From assembly GCA_016793465.1 (NCBI GenBank), contig JAEUJW010000039.1, positions 1 through 64,000 on the forward strand: a DNA stretch of 64,000 nt, read 5' to 3'. The notes beneath the pieces are model-generated. The model had not been told where the DNA came from, made no database searches, and saw nothing but the letters and a program-made list of their open reading frames with translations. Positions 1 to 7,563 of this stretch are shown in pieces. This DNA is from Myxococcales bacterium. Lineage in GTDB: Bacteria; Myxococcota; Polyangia; Nannocystales; Nannocystaceae. A program made the translations under genes and the position numbers. Position 1 is the stretch's first letter, and every line of letters starts with the position of its first letter.

Positions 1-2
1 CG

Positions 3-190
3 CCCGCGGTCCGACAAGCGGGCCCCCTCTTCGACACCCCCAAGCCCGCGATCCGACGAGCGGGCTCGCCCGCCGACACGCATCCTCCCGCGGTCCCCGA
101 GCGGGCTCTCCCGCCGACGCGCAATCCACCCGCGGTCCGACCAGCGGGCTCTCCCGCCGACGCGCAACCACCCGCGGTCCGACAAGCGGG
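3..190. repeat. 42-bp tandem repeat array, five units
   Basis: Units begin at 3, 45, 87, 129 and 171, an exact 42-bp period. Each opens with CCCGCGGTCCGAC or a close variant, followed by GCGGG, so each unit carries a CCCGC/GCGGG inverted repeat with a loop of about 10 bases, and then a CCCGCC block. The third unit has lost one base in the first half and gained one in the second. The period therefore holds while the reading frame does not, which argues for non-coding DNA. The array may continue beyond the left edge. It is not a CRISPR because the units touch, with no spacers. Confidence 0.85.
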
Positions 191-578
191 GCCCCCCCCC
201 CGCCCCCCACGGGGGCCCACGCGGCCGGCGGGGGGGGCGCCGTCGGGGGGGCGCCAAGGCTGGCGCGCCGGCGCACGCACGCCCAGGACCACCCACTTGA
301 GCGGAGCGTGGCCCGAAGCCGCGATGCGCCGAGCACGTGCCATGGGGGGTTCCTGACGAAGCGAGGGACCCGCCGTCGGCCGCTTCGCCCCGAGCCCCCA
401 CCCCTCAGGGCCCCGCGTTGCTCGTTCGACGCCCGAACCCATGCGTTGAACCGCCACAGCGTTCCGCACAGGCGCGTGCCATGGGGGCTCCCGAGGAAGC
501 GAGGGCCCCGCGTCGATGATTCAACGCCCGAACCCACGCGTTGAACCGCCGACCGAACGCCGACCAAACCAGACAGGC
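191..578. other. Gene-free stretch with homopolymer runs
   Basis: No convincing gene is seen here. The first 60 bases are runs of C and G (190-240), which are prone to sequencing error. The rest is ordinary GC-rich DNA with short open frames that look random and no ribosome-binding sites. It lies downstream of the HAD gene that ends at 579 and contains two interleaved direct repeats, listed separately. Confidence 0.6.
336..551. repeat. Two interleaved direct-repeat pairs
   Basis: Pair one starts CGTGCCATGGGGG at 336 and 475 and runs about 40 bases with scattered differences (GAAGCGAGGG is shared). Pair two is the block GACGCCCGAACCCA or AACGCCCGAACCCA, then GCGTTGAACCGCC, at about 425-456 and 520-551. 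The two offsets differ (139 and 95 bases), so this is not one simple duplication. Confidence 0.7.
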
Positions 579-1640
579 TCAGTCGAGCAGGCGGATGCCG
601 AACAGGCGCTGCTGTTGGCGGCGCCAGCGGGCCTCGTGGTAGAGGCCGAGGTAATTAATTTCGGTCGGCCACGGGGGCGGGCTGCGCTGGAGGTGGTCCA
701 TGCCGGTCAGCACCTCCTCGAATTTGTGGGCGAAGGTCGAGTGACCGTGCTCGCCGAGGGCGTCGGTGAGCTTGCGGATCGCGGGCGCCTGGACGAACCC
801 GCGGCGCATGAGGTCCTGCACCGAGTTGCCGACGCGCTCGGGGGTGTAGCCGGCGGCCTCCATGGCGGCGAGCACGCCGAGCAGGGGGCGGGCGGCGAGC
901 AGGCCGGCGTCGAACAGCAGCACCGCGACCTGAAAGTAGTTGTAGATGGCGACGACGCGGGCGCCGTAGGCGGTGAAGCGGTCGAGCGGGCTGCGGCGGT
1001 CGAGGTGGATGAAGATCCGGCGCACCATGTCGCCGGAGCCGGCGAGCTGCTTGTGGTGGGCCATGATCTCGTCGACGTCGTGGCGGTAGACCTTGCAGGT
1101 GGTGAGGATGGCGGACAGGCGCACCGCGTCGACGTTGCCGGCGAGGATGTCGGCGTAGAGGCTGTAGATGAAGGCGTCGTGCTCGGCGTCGTCGCCGAAC
1201 AGGTACTCGTCGACCACGTCGCCGCCCATGTGGCTGAGCAGCAGGGCCCTCAGCTTGTAGCCGACCTGGCCGCGCAGGGCCCGGAAGCGGCCGCGCAGGA
1301 GGTTCTCGAGGTTCGGCTTGAGGATGAACATGTCGGGCTCGACGCCGTCGAGCTCGAGTTTCTTGGTCAGCACCTTGCGCATCTGGCTCGGCGACCCGCT
1401 GATGAACGTCACGCGGCGGCTGGCGCGGTCGGCGGGGTCGATGAGGGCGCGCAGGAGGGCGGGGGCGCCGACCACCGACACCTTGTCCTCGGGCTTTTGC
1501 CTGAACGTATTGATTAAATCTTTGACGGTGTCGAAGTTGGTCTGCAGGTAGGTCTTGTCGAGGTCCCAGCGCAGGTGCACGAGGCGGCGCACCGGCGTGT
1601 CGGGGGTCGCGGTCGGCTTGGTGTTCGCGTCGTCGGTCAT
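579..1640 (-). CDS. HAD-superfamily phosphatase-like protein
   Basis: This is a 353-residue protein without a signal peptide or membrane span. The HAD nucleophile motif DLDKTYL sits near residues 26-32, and SGSPSQM near residue 90 fits HAD motif II, so a phosphoryl-transfer activity is likely. The arrangement recalls the phosphatidate phosphatase APP1/DUF2183 group, but I cannot place the family with certainty. The ATG overlaps the stop of plsX as ATGA, so the two are almost certainly translated together. A lipid-phosphate role next to an acyl-phosphate enzyme is an inference from that coupling. The ATG start fixed by the overlap is preferred to the much longer upstream frame, which is the shadow of plsX. 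Confidence 0.75.
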   Translation of the reverse strand: MTDDANTKPTATPDTPVRRLVHLRWDLDKTYLQTNFDTVKDLINTFRQKPEDKVSVVGAPALLRALIDPADRASRRVTFISGSPSQMRKVLTKKLELDGVEPDMFILKPNLENLLRGRFRALRGQVGYKLRALLLSHMGGDVVDEYLFGDDAEHDAFIYSLYADILAGNVDAVRLSAILTTCKVYRHDVDEIMAHHKQLAGSGDMVRRIFIHLDRRSPLDRFTAYGARVVAIYNYFQVAVLLFDAGLLAARPLLGVLAAMEAAGYTPERVGNSVQDLMRRGFVQAPAIRKLTDALGEHGHSTFAHKFEEVLTGMDHLQRSPPPWPTEINYLGLYHEARWRRQQQRLFGIRLLD

Positions 1641-2683
1641 GCGGTCTCGCTCGGCGCGGGGGTGTCGCGGAGGGCGGCGACGCCGGCGGCGACGGCGTCG
1701 AGGACCTTCAGGCGGTCGATCTTCACGCCGAGGCGGATCGCGTTGACGAAGGCGCGGCGGCCCGAGTTGGTCTGGGTGACGATGACGGCGCGGTCGAGGC
1801 CGAGCAGGGGGGCGCCGCCGTAGTTCTCCCAGTCGGTGAACTCGCGGATGGCGGCCAGGCCGTCGCCGAGCATCTGCACGCCGAGGCGCCACTGGAACTT
1901 CTCGGCGGCGCGCTTGATCAGCGACTCGCCGGTGGCGGCCACGCCCTCGAGGGTGCGCAGCAGCACGTCGCCGCTGAAGCCGTCGGTGACGATGACGTCG
2001 GCGTCGCCGGACGTCACGTGGTCGGCGCGCAGGCAGCCGACGTACTCGAGGCCGGGCGCGCCGCGCAGCAGGCGGCGGTGGGCGTCGCGCACGCGGGAGG
2101 GGGCGCCGGACAGGGCCGTCCCGTTGGACAGCAGGGCCACGCGCGGGGTCTCGATGCGCGAGATCTTGGCGGCGTAGGCGGCGCCCATGGCGGCGAAGGC
2201 GATCAGGTCGTCGGCGCTGCACTGCACCGTGGCGCCGACGTCGAGCAGCAGCGCGAACGGGTCGGAGGCGGGGCCGTGGGGGCGCAAGGTCGGGTAGACG
2301 GCGGCGAGGGCGGCGCGCGAGACCGAGGGGATGCGGCCGAGGATGCGCTGGGCGGTGGCCACCAGCACGGCCGGGGCGCCGGCGCTGATGAACACGCCGG
2401 ACGGGTCGCGGGCCAGCAGCTCGAGGCCGACGGCGATGCTCGAGCGCGGGGCCCTGGCGGCGGCCTCCTCGGGCTCGAGGTCGAGGTCGATGCAGTCGGG
2501 CGCGTGGGCGACGCGCAGGTGCTCGGCGTCGTGGGCGATCTTCTGCAGGGCCGCGGTCACCGCGGCCTCGTCGCCGACGGCGGTGATCTGGTGGCTGCGC
2601 TCGAGGCTGGCGATCGCGGCGGCCTCGAGCGCCTCGCGCCCGGCTTCGCGTCCGGCACAGGTGTCGATGACGATGTGGGCCAC
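1637..2683 (-). CDS. Divergent PlsX-like phosphate acyltransferase
   Basis: PlsX makes acyl-phosphate from acyl-ACP for phospholipid synthesis. The 348-residue length and several blocks fit the family: LLDVGATVQCSADDL, LLSNGT, VTDGFSGDVLLRTLEG and YGGAPLLG. Other signatures are altered. The usual N-terminal DAMGGD reads DTCAGR (residues 7-12), the SAGNTGA loop reads SAGAPAV, and the C-terminal HGSS region reads TQTNSG. It starts with GTG at 2683, with GAGG seven bases upstream. It overlaps the downstream HAD gene by ATGA. No other fatty-acid gene is nearby, unlike the usual plsX-fabH context. It could be a second, specialised or non-catalytic paralogue. Confidence 0.8.
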   Translation of the reverse strand: MAHIVIDTCAGREAGREALEAAAIASLERSHQITAVGDEAAVTAALQKIAHDAEHLRVAHAPDCIDLDLEPEEAAARAPRSSIAVGLELLARDPSGVFISAGAPAVLVATAQRILGRIPSVSRAALAAVYPTLRPHGPASDPFALLLDVGATVQCSADDLIAFAAMGAAYAAKISRIETPRVALLSNGTALSGAPSRVRDAHRRLLRGAPGLEYVGCLRADHVTSGDADVIVTDGFSGDVLLRTLEGVAATGESLIKRAAEKFQWRLGVQMLGDGLAAIREFTDWENYGGAPLLGLDRAVIVTQTNSGRRAFVNAIRLGVKIDRLKVLDAVAAGVAALRDTPAPSETA

Positions 2684-2777
2684 GGCTCGCCTCGGGGGGC
2701 GCCCTTTTTACCAAGCGGCGGGGCCGCGGGCCAGCATCCGCCGCGGGCGCCGATCGGGCGGCGAGCGAGCGTGGGGT

Positions 2778-2796
2778 GCGGGGCCGCGTGCCCCGC
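2778..2796 (-). terminator. Stem-loop after the RlaP pair
   Basis: GCGGGGC and GCCCCGC form a perfect 7-bp stem with a 5-base loop, nine bases past the stop of the upstream minus-strand gene. There is no U-tract, so it may slow or end transcription between the rlaP-like pair and plsX only partly. Confidence 0.45.
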
Positions 2797-2804
2797 CCTG
2801 CGCG

Positions 2805-3596
2805 TCACAGGCGGGCGCAGCGGAGCTCGACCAGCCAGTCCTCGCAGGCGGCCTCGTTGGCGGCCGACTCGGGCAGGGGGCTGGTGTCGAGGGCGCGCTG
2901 GAGGTCGGCCTCGAGGGCCGGCCAGGCGGCGCGGTGCTGGGCGTCGATCTCCGGGGTGACGGCGCCCTTTTCGGCGCCCTCGACCTTGATCCGCACGAGC
3001 GCGAGGGCGTCGGGGTAGCCGAGCATCGGCGCGAGCGTGCGGAGGTCGGCCACCAGCTCGCCGGTGCGCAGCAGGTGGATGCCGGTGAGGGCCACGCGGT
3101 AGGCGTACAGCAGGCTCTTGGCGCGGGGCCTCTCGCTGCGCTCGTGCTCCTTGCACATGCCGCGGAAGAAGCCCTGGTAGTGGCGCGAGAACTTCTTCGA
3201 GACGGCGCCGCGCGCGAGCGCCTGCAGCGCGTCGAGCTCCTCCCCGGGGTAGAGCTGGAACTTCGAGAGCAGGCGCTCGATGACGTTGCCGTTGCCGCTC
3301 ACCAGCAGGTGCAGGGCCTTGCCGGCCTCGGTGAGGGTGAGGTCGCACTCGCTGCCCTCGAAGTCGACCAGGCGGTCGAAGCTCTCGGGCGGGCGGCTGA
3401 GGCCGAGCAGGCGCCGCGTGGGCGCCAGGAAGATGCCCTTCAGGTCGAGGTCGCTGTCGGGCGAGGAGAAGCCGTAGTCGTGGCTGCCGGTGACGCCGCA
3501 CTGCAGCACGGCGCCGGGGACCGGGGACTGGGCGATGAAGCGGCGCCCGAGCTCGAGGTCGGGCAGGGCGTTCGGCGGCAGGTCGGTGTGGCTCAT
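2805..3596 (-). CDS. RlaP-type predicted nucleotidyltransferase (first of pair)
   Basis: This 263-residue cytoplasmic protein belongs to the DNA polymerase beta-like nucleotidyltransferase superfamily, RlaP group. GSHDYG at residues 37-42 and SDLDLKG at 48-54 supply the GS motif and the two metal-binding aspartates (D49, D51). The family is named for its association with RNA ligases in RNA repair; its substrate is not settled. The gene lies 17 bases behind a second, longer RlaP-type gene on the same strand, so they form an operon. AAGGA lies about nine bases upstream of the ATG. No RNA ligase or kinase gene is in the window. Confidence 0.8.
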   Translation of the reverse strand: MSHTDLPPNALPDLELGRRFIAQSPVPGAVLQCGVTGSHDYGFSSPDSDLDLKGIFLAPTRRLLGLSRPPESFDRLVDFEGSECDLTLTEAGKALHLLVSGNGNVIERLLSKFQLYPGEELDALQALARGAVSKKFSRHYQGFFRGMCKEHERSERPRAKSLLYAYRVALTGIHLLRTGELVADLRTLAPMLGYPDALALVRIKVEGAEKGAVTPEIDAQHRAAWPALEADLQRALDTSPLPESAANEAACEDWLVELRCARL

Positions 3597-3613
3597 GGGA
3601 CAGGTCCTTATGG

Positions 3614-4555
3614 TCAGGTGCGCGCGGCCAGCACGCGGTCGACGAGCTCGGCGCACAGGCCGTCGAGCGCGGGCTCGTCGGGCTCGGCGGGCAGGGTGGA
3701 GGTGGCGGCCGCCGCGTGGACCTGCTTGCCGAGGTCCTCGGCGAGGGCCATGAGCGCGTCGTAGGTGAGCGCGCCGGCCTTGATGCCGAGCAGGTCGTCG
3801 CGGTCGTCGCGGCGGACCCGGACCTGGCCGGTGGCGACGATCTCGAGGCCCATGCGCAGCAGGCGGACGAGGTGCAGCGCGTGCTTGGTGTCGTAGCCGA
3901 ACCGGGCCTCGAGCTCGCTGCGCCGCGGGTTGCGGGTCTTCAGCCACGACTGGTACGACTCCCACTCCTTGCGCGCGCCGCGGTAGCGCCGCTCGCGCTC
4001 GAGCACGTCGAGGAAGTTGGTCGAGAGGTCGACCGGCTCGAGGCGGCCGTCGCCCAGCATGGCCTCGACGGCGCCGAGCTGGTCGCGCGAGATGAGGCTG
4101 CGATCGGGCAGGCCGAAGTCGGCGCGCACGGGCTCCTTCTTCGGCGGGTTCATGACCCACTTGCGGTGGGTCTTGATGCGCCCGAGCTGCGACATGGCGT
4201 AGCCGGAGAAGCTGTCCTTGACGCGCAGGCTGAGGAAGCGCTCGCGGTTGGCGAGCAGGCGCTCGCCCGCGGGGGTCATGTGCACGTGACAGCTGTCCGG
4301 GGTCCACATCAGCTCGAGCACGGTCGGGTTGGCGGCCACGGCGAGGCGGAAGTACTTGCGGAGCTCGTAGCGCACGTGGTCCGGGCCGAGCTCGACCTGC
4401 TCCGGGCACGTCAGGTAGCCGTGGTACCAGCCGGACGGGCCCACGAGGATGCCCTTGTAGTCGACGTCCGAGGACGGGGTGGCGAGGCCGTAGGCTTGCG
4501 AGCCGTGCACGGTCTCGTAGATCAGCGTGCCGGGGGTCTCGAGGGTGGCGGACAT
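3614..4555 (-). CDS. RlaP-type predicted nucleotidyltransferase (second of pair)
   Basis: This 313-residue paralogue of the following gene has HGSQAYGLATPSSDVDYKG at residues 17-35, with metal-binding D30 and D32. Central blocks (KTHRKWVMNPPKKEP, GYDTKHALHLVRLLRMG) fit the longer RlaP proteins, while the downstream paralogue has a different C-terminal half. It appears to be the first gene of the minus-strand operon. The ATG at 4555 is 94 bases from the divergent lipoprotein gene, so the promoters lie back to back. The chemistry is inferred from the fold motif, and the substrate is unknown. Confidence 0.8.
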   Translation of the reverse strand: MSATLETPGTLIYETVHGSQAYGLATPSSDVDYKGILVGPSGWYHGYLTCPEQVELGPDHVRYELRKYFRLAVAANPTVLELMWTPDSCHVHMTPAGERLLANRERFLSLRVKDSFSGYAMSQLGRIKTHRKWVMNPPKKEPVRADFGLPDRSLISRDQLGAVEAMLGDGRLEPVDLSTNFLDVLERERRYRGARKEWESYQSWLKTRNPRRSELEARFGYDTKHALHLVRLLRMGLEIVATGQVRVRRDDRDDLLGIKAGALTYDALMALAEDLGKQVHAAAATSTLPAEPDEPALDGLCAELVDRVLAART

Positions 4556-4649
4556 CCGGCCGACGCTAACACGGCGGCCGGGTGCGTGTGCGCCCGCGGG
4601 GGCGCCCGCCCGCTTGCGGCGGAACGGGGTTTCGGGGCAAAACCGTGGG

Positions 4650-6563
4650 ATGCGTCTGGTCCACATCGTTGTATGCGCGGGGTTCGGGGCGGCGGCGTGC
4701 GGCGACGACGGCGGGCGCGAGACGGCGGGTCCGCAGACCAACCCGACCACGCTGACGACGTTCCCGAGCACGGATCCCGCGACGACCAACCCGCCGGCCT
4801 CGTCGTCGTCGGAGCCGACCGGCAGCAGCGCGGACGACGGCGGCGCGACGCTGATCGAGGGCACGACCGCGGCCTCGGGCGTGACCACGCCGGAGACGTC
4901 GAGCGACACGTCGGCGGCGTCGGTGTCGACGGCGCCGGTGACGTCGGACACCGGCGCGACGGTGACGACCGACGCGCCCGGGTCGACCGGCACGACCGCG
5001 GCCTGCACCTGCACGCCCGGCGAGATGGACGGCTGCGACGGCGACGGCCAGCAGATCGTGTGCCAGGACGACTGCCAGACGTTCGCCCCGGAGGCGTGCC
5101 CGAACGGGCAGTCGTGCGTCGGCGACGCGTGCACGGCCCTGGCCTGCGTGCCCAACTCGAAGGCCTGCGACGACGACACCCACTACAAGACCTGCAACCC
5201 CGACGGCCAGGCGTTCGGGCCGCCGGTGGCCTGTCAGCCGACCGAGGGCTGCTTCGGCGCCGGCGAGTGCCTGTCGCTGTGCGTGGCCGCCGAGACCGAG
5301 CCGAGCTCGGTCGGCTGCACGTTCTTCGCCGCGCGCATGGACAACTACAACGGCAACGAGACCGACTCGCTGGTGGTCGGCAACACCTCGAAGGTGGCGG
5401 CCAGCGTGCAGCTGTTCTTCACGCCGGTCGGCAGCAACGTCGAGGCGCCGCAGGGCGGGCCGCAGATGGTCCAGCCGGGCCAGACGGCCACGTTCTCGAT
5501 GACGCAGGCGGCCTTCGACAAGGCCTCGGGGCTGCGCAAGGGCGGCTCGTACCGGGTGGCCACCACGGTCCCGGTGGTCGCCTACCAGCACTCGCCGATC
5601 TCGGCCCAGGCGACCAACGACTCGTCGATGCTGCTGCCCGAGCACGCGCTGACCCAGGACTACGTGATCGCCTCGTACAAGGACTGGCTCGGCAGCTACC
5701 CCAGCTACTTCTACGTGATCGCCCGCGACGACGGGACGACGGTGCAGTGGACGCCGACGATCAACACGCTGGCCGGCGGCGGGGTGCCGGCGGTCAACCA
5801 GGGCGGGACCGGGCAGGTCGTCATGAACCGCTTCGACAACCTGCAGGTGCGCGCGCCGAACAGCCAGGACCTGTCGGGCACGATCGTGCACTCCGACAAG
5901 CCGATCTGGGTGATCGGCGCGGTCGAGTGCGTCAACGTGCCGTCGGGCGTGACCTACTGCGACCACATCCAGGAGCAGATGCTGGCCCTCGACTTCTGGG
6001 GGAAGAAGTACGTGGGCGCCCACTCGCCCAAGCGCGGCAGCGAGAAGCACTACTGGCGGGTCTACGGCGGCGAGGACGGCACCACGATCACGACCACGCC
6101 GGCCCAGCCGGGCACGCCGTTCATGCTCAACAAGGGCCAGTGGAAGGAGCTCGAGATCGCCAACAACACGAGCTTCGTGTTCGACGGCGACAAGCCGTTC
6201 CTGCCGGTGCAGTACCTCGCGGGCCAGAACGGCGGGGCCGGCACCGGCGACCCGGCGATGTACCAGATGATCCCGGTCGAGCAGTTCCTGAGCCGCTACG
6301 CGTTCGTGACCGGCACCGGCTACACCAAGCACTACGCGCAGATCATCCGCACGGCCGGCGGGGCCGACGTGACGATCGACGGGGCGGTGGTCGGCGGGTA
6401 TTACGCGGTCGGCGGCTTCGAGGTCGCCGACCAGCCGATCAGCGAGGGCGCGCACCTGGCCGAGAGCGCCGACCCGTTCGGCATCCTCAACATCGGCTAC
6501 ACGGACGTGACGTCGTACGCGTACCCCGGCGGGCTGCGGCTGAAGGTCATCAACCCGCAGTGA
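4650..6563 (+). CDS. IgGFc-binding-domain lipoprotein
   Basis: This 637-residue secreted protein has a short signal peptide ending in AAAC (Cys17), then a low-complexity Thr/Ser/Asp linker to about residue 115, then a Cys-rich block (about 118-220). The large remaining domain resembles the IgGFc-binding N-terminal family: repeated beta-rich segments such as VVAYQHSP, LLPEHALTQDYVIASY, KPIWVIGAVECV and YFYVIARDDGTTV. In myxobacteria such proteins are surface lipoproteins of unknown ligand; binding of IgG is only the name of the family. The start is chosen at the ATG directly before the signal peptide. It converges on the amidase with only six bases between stops. Confidence 0.75.
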   Translation: MRLVHIVVCAGFGAAACGDDGGRETAGPQTNPTTLTTFPSTDPATTNPPASSSSEPTGSSADDGGATLIEGTTAASGVTTPETSSDTSAASVSTAPVTSDTGATVTTDAPGSTGTTAACTCTPGEMDGCDGDGQQIVCQDDCQTFAPEACPNGQSCVGDACTALACVPNSKACDDDTHYKTCNPDGQAFGPPVACQPTEGCFGAGECLSLCVAAETEPSSVGCTFFAARMDNYNGNETDSLVVGNTSKVAASVQLFFTPVGSNVEAPQGGPQMVQPGQTATFSMTQAAFDKASGLRKGGSYRVATTVPVVAYQHSPISAQATNDSSMLLPEHALTQDYVIASYKDWLGSYPSYFYVIARDDGTTVQWTPTINTLAGGGVPAVNQGGTGQVVMNRFDNLQVRAPNSQDLSGTIVHSDKPIWVIGAVECVNVPSGVTYCDHIQEQMLALDFWGKKYVGAHSPKRGSEKHYWRVYGGEDGTTITTTPAQPGTPFMLNKGQWKELEIANNTSFVFDGDKPFLPVQYLAGQNGGAGTGDPAMYQMIPVEQFLSRYAFVTGTGYTKHYAQIIRTAGGADVTIDGAVVGGYYAVGGFEVADQPISEGAHLAESADPFGILNIGYTDVTSYAYPGGLRLKVINPQ

Positions 6564-6569
6564 CGGCGA

Positions 6570-7457
6570 TCAGGGCCGCGCGGGCGGGCCCTCGAGGCCG
6601 AGGTCGACGAGCCCGGCGCGGACCCTGGCCATGAAGGCCGGGCCGGGGTCGCCCTTGCGCGTGCGGTAGTCGGGGTCGAGCTCGCGGAAGTAGGCGTGGC
6701 CCTCGAGCGCGAGGTACTCGTGGTGGCCGATCAGGTGGGTGATGCCGGGGAAGCGGCGCTTCAGGTCGCGGACGAGGGCGATGTCGGCGTCGACCTGGGC
6801 CTGCGTGAGCGGGGCGCGCTTCGGGTCGCCGACGTTCTCGACGCCGATGGCGAGGTGGTTGAGGCCGACGCAGTGGCGGGCCATCTGCGTCTCGGGCATG
6901 AGGCGGACGACGGCGCCGTCCTGACCGACGAGGAAGTGGGCCGAGACGTTGAGGTCGCCGGCGCCGGCGATCACCTTGCGGGACTTCTCGACGGTCGGGC
7001 GGTCGAAGTAGCGCCAGGTGGCGTCGAGCGAGGTGCCGCCGGTGTGGTGCAGAACGATCAATTTGGGGTCGATGGTGGTGTCGCTTATCGCGGGGTCCTG
7101 GTGGCGCTGGCGGTAGGCGATCGTGCGGCGGATGCGGGCCTCGTCGTAGCGGATCGGGCGGTCGACGATCGTGAGCGTCGAGGGGGGATCGGGGAGGGCA
7201 GCAGGCGGGTCGATCGCGGGCGCGGGCGGGTCGACAGGCGGGGCCGGGGCGGGCGGCGCTGCCGTGTCGACCGGCGCGGGCGCGACGGGCGCGGGCGCGG
7301 GGGCGACGGCGGGCTCCGCGGCGGGGGGCGACGGCGGCGGGTCGCAGGCGAGCAGGGCGGTGAGCAGGCTGGCCGTGAGGACATGTCGGCGCCGCCTGGC
7401 CGCCGGGACAGGTCGGAGCGTGCTGGCCGCGAGGACAGGTCGGAGCGTGCTGGCCAT
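6570..7457 (-). CDS. N-acetylmuramoyl-L-alanine amidase lipoprotein (Amidase_2)
   Basis: This 295-residue enzyme should cleave the amide bond between MurNAc and the peptide of peptidoglycan or its fragments. IVLHHTGGT, LIGHHEYLA and KGDPGPAF match the zinc-binding and substrate loops of Amidase_2. The signal peptide has the lipobox LLAC (Cys38), then a Pro/Ala-rich linker of about 50 residues. The N-terminal region contains STLRPVLAA and STLRPVPAA in tandem, encoded by an exact 23-bp repeat at 27-bp spacing, and the ATG lies in the first spacer. Upstream is an AT-rich island and a 14-bp palindrome, probably its promoter. AmiD-like periplasmic recycling is a reasonable role. Confidence 0.85.
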   Translation of the reverse strand: MASTLRPVLAASTLRPVPAARRRRHVLTASLLTALLACDPPPSPPAAEPAVAPAPAPVAPAPVDTAAPPAPAPPVDPPAPAIDPPAALPDPPSTLTIVDRPIRYDEARIRRTIAYRQRHQDPAISDTTIDPKLIVLHHTGGTSLDATWRYFDRPTVEKSRKVIAGAGDLNVSAHFLVGQDGAVVRLMPETQMARHCVGLNHLAIGVENVGDPKRAPLTQAQVDADIALVRDLKRRFPGITHLIGHHEYLALEGHAYFRELDPDYRTRKGDPGPAFMARVRAGLVDLGLEGPPARP

Positions 7458-7505
7458 GAGGCGAGGTGCGTGCTGGTCGTGAGGACAGGTGGAGGGCGCT
7501 GGCCG
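7378..7505 (-). repeat. 27-bp-spaced repeat across the amidase start
   Basis: Two identical 23-bp copies (7406-7428 and 7433-7455) begin GGACAGGTCGGAGCG on the plus strand. Degenerate copies lie at about 7378-7400 and 7483-7505. The inner copies encode STLRPV(P/L)AA in the signal-peptide n-region. The outermost copy lies upstream of the start codon, so the array spans the coding boundary. Confidence 0.7.
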
Positions 7506-7513
7506 GGGCGAGA

Positions 7514-7563
7514 CATCCCCGGGGATGAGAGCGATTAAATTAGAATTAATTAAAATTATTTCT
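7514..7563 (-). promoter_or_regulatory. AT-rich promoter region with 14-bp palindrome
   Basis: Positions 7530-7563 are nearly all A and T in a very GC-rich setting, and 7514-7527 is the perfect palindrome CATCCCCGGGGATG. Both lie 57-106 bases upstream of the amidase ATG on the minus strand. An A/T-rich promoter or UP-like element with an operator just downstream is the simplest reading. The island also includes the stop codon of the metallophosphoesterase gene. Confidence 0.5.

Noticed and set aside
3..190. CRISPR array
   Set aside because: Repeats are contiguous with no unique spacers and no cas genes are present.
1..299. An open frame through the 42-bp array from the left edge to a TGA at 297
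   Set aside because: The protein repeat breaks in the third unit because of compensating indels, and the sequence then enters homopolymer runs. Non-coding repeats fit better.
4650..6563. Calling the protein an antibody-binding factor
   Set aside because: The family name derives from a mammalian mucin-like protein; bacterial members have no shown IgG binding.
3716..6634. A 972-codon plus-strand frame across the RlaP and IgGFc genes
   Set aside because: It is antisense to one real gene and out of frame with another, with Arg/Gly/Ala-rich sequence and no motifs.
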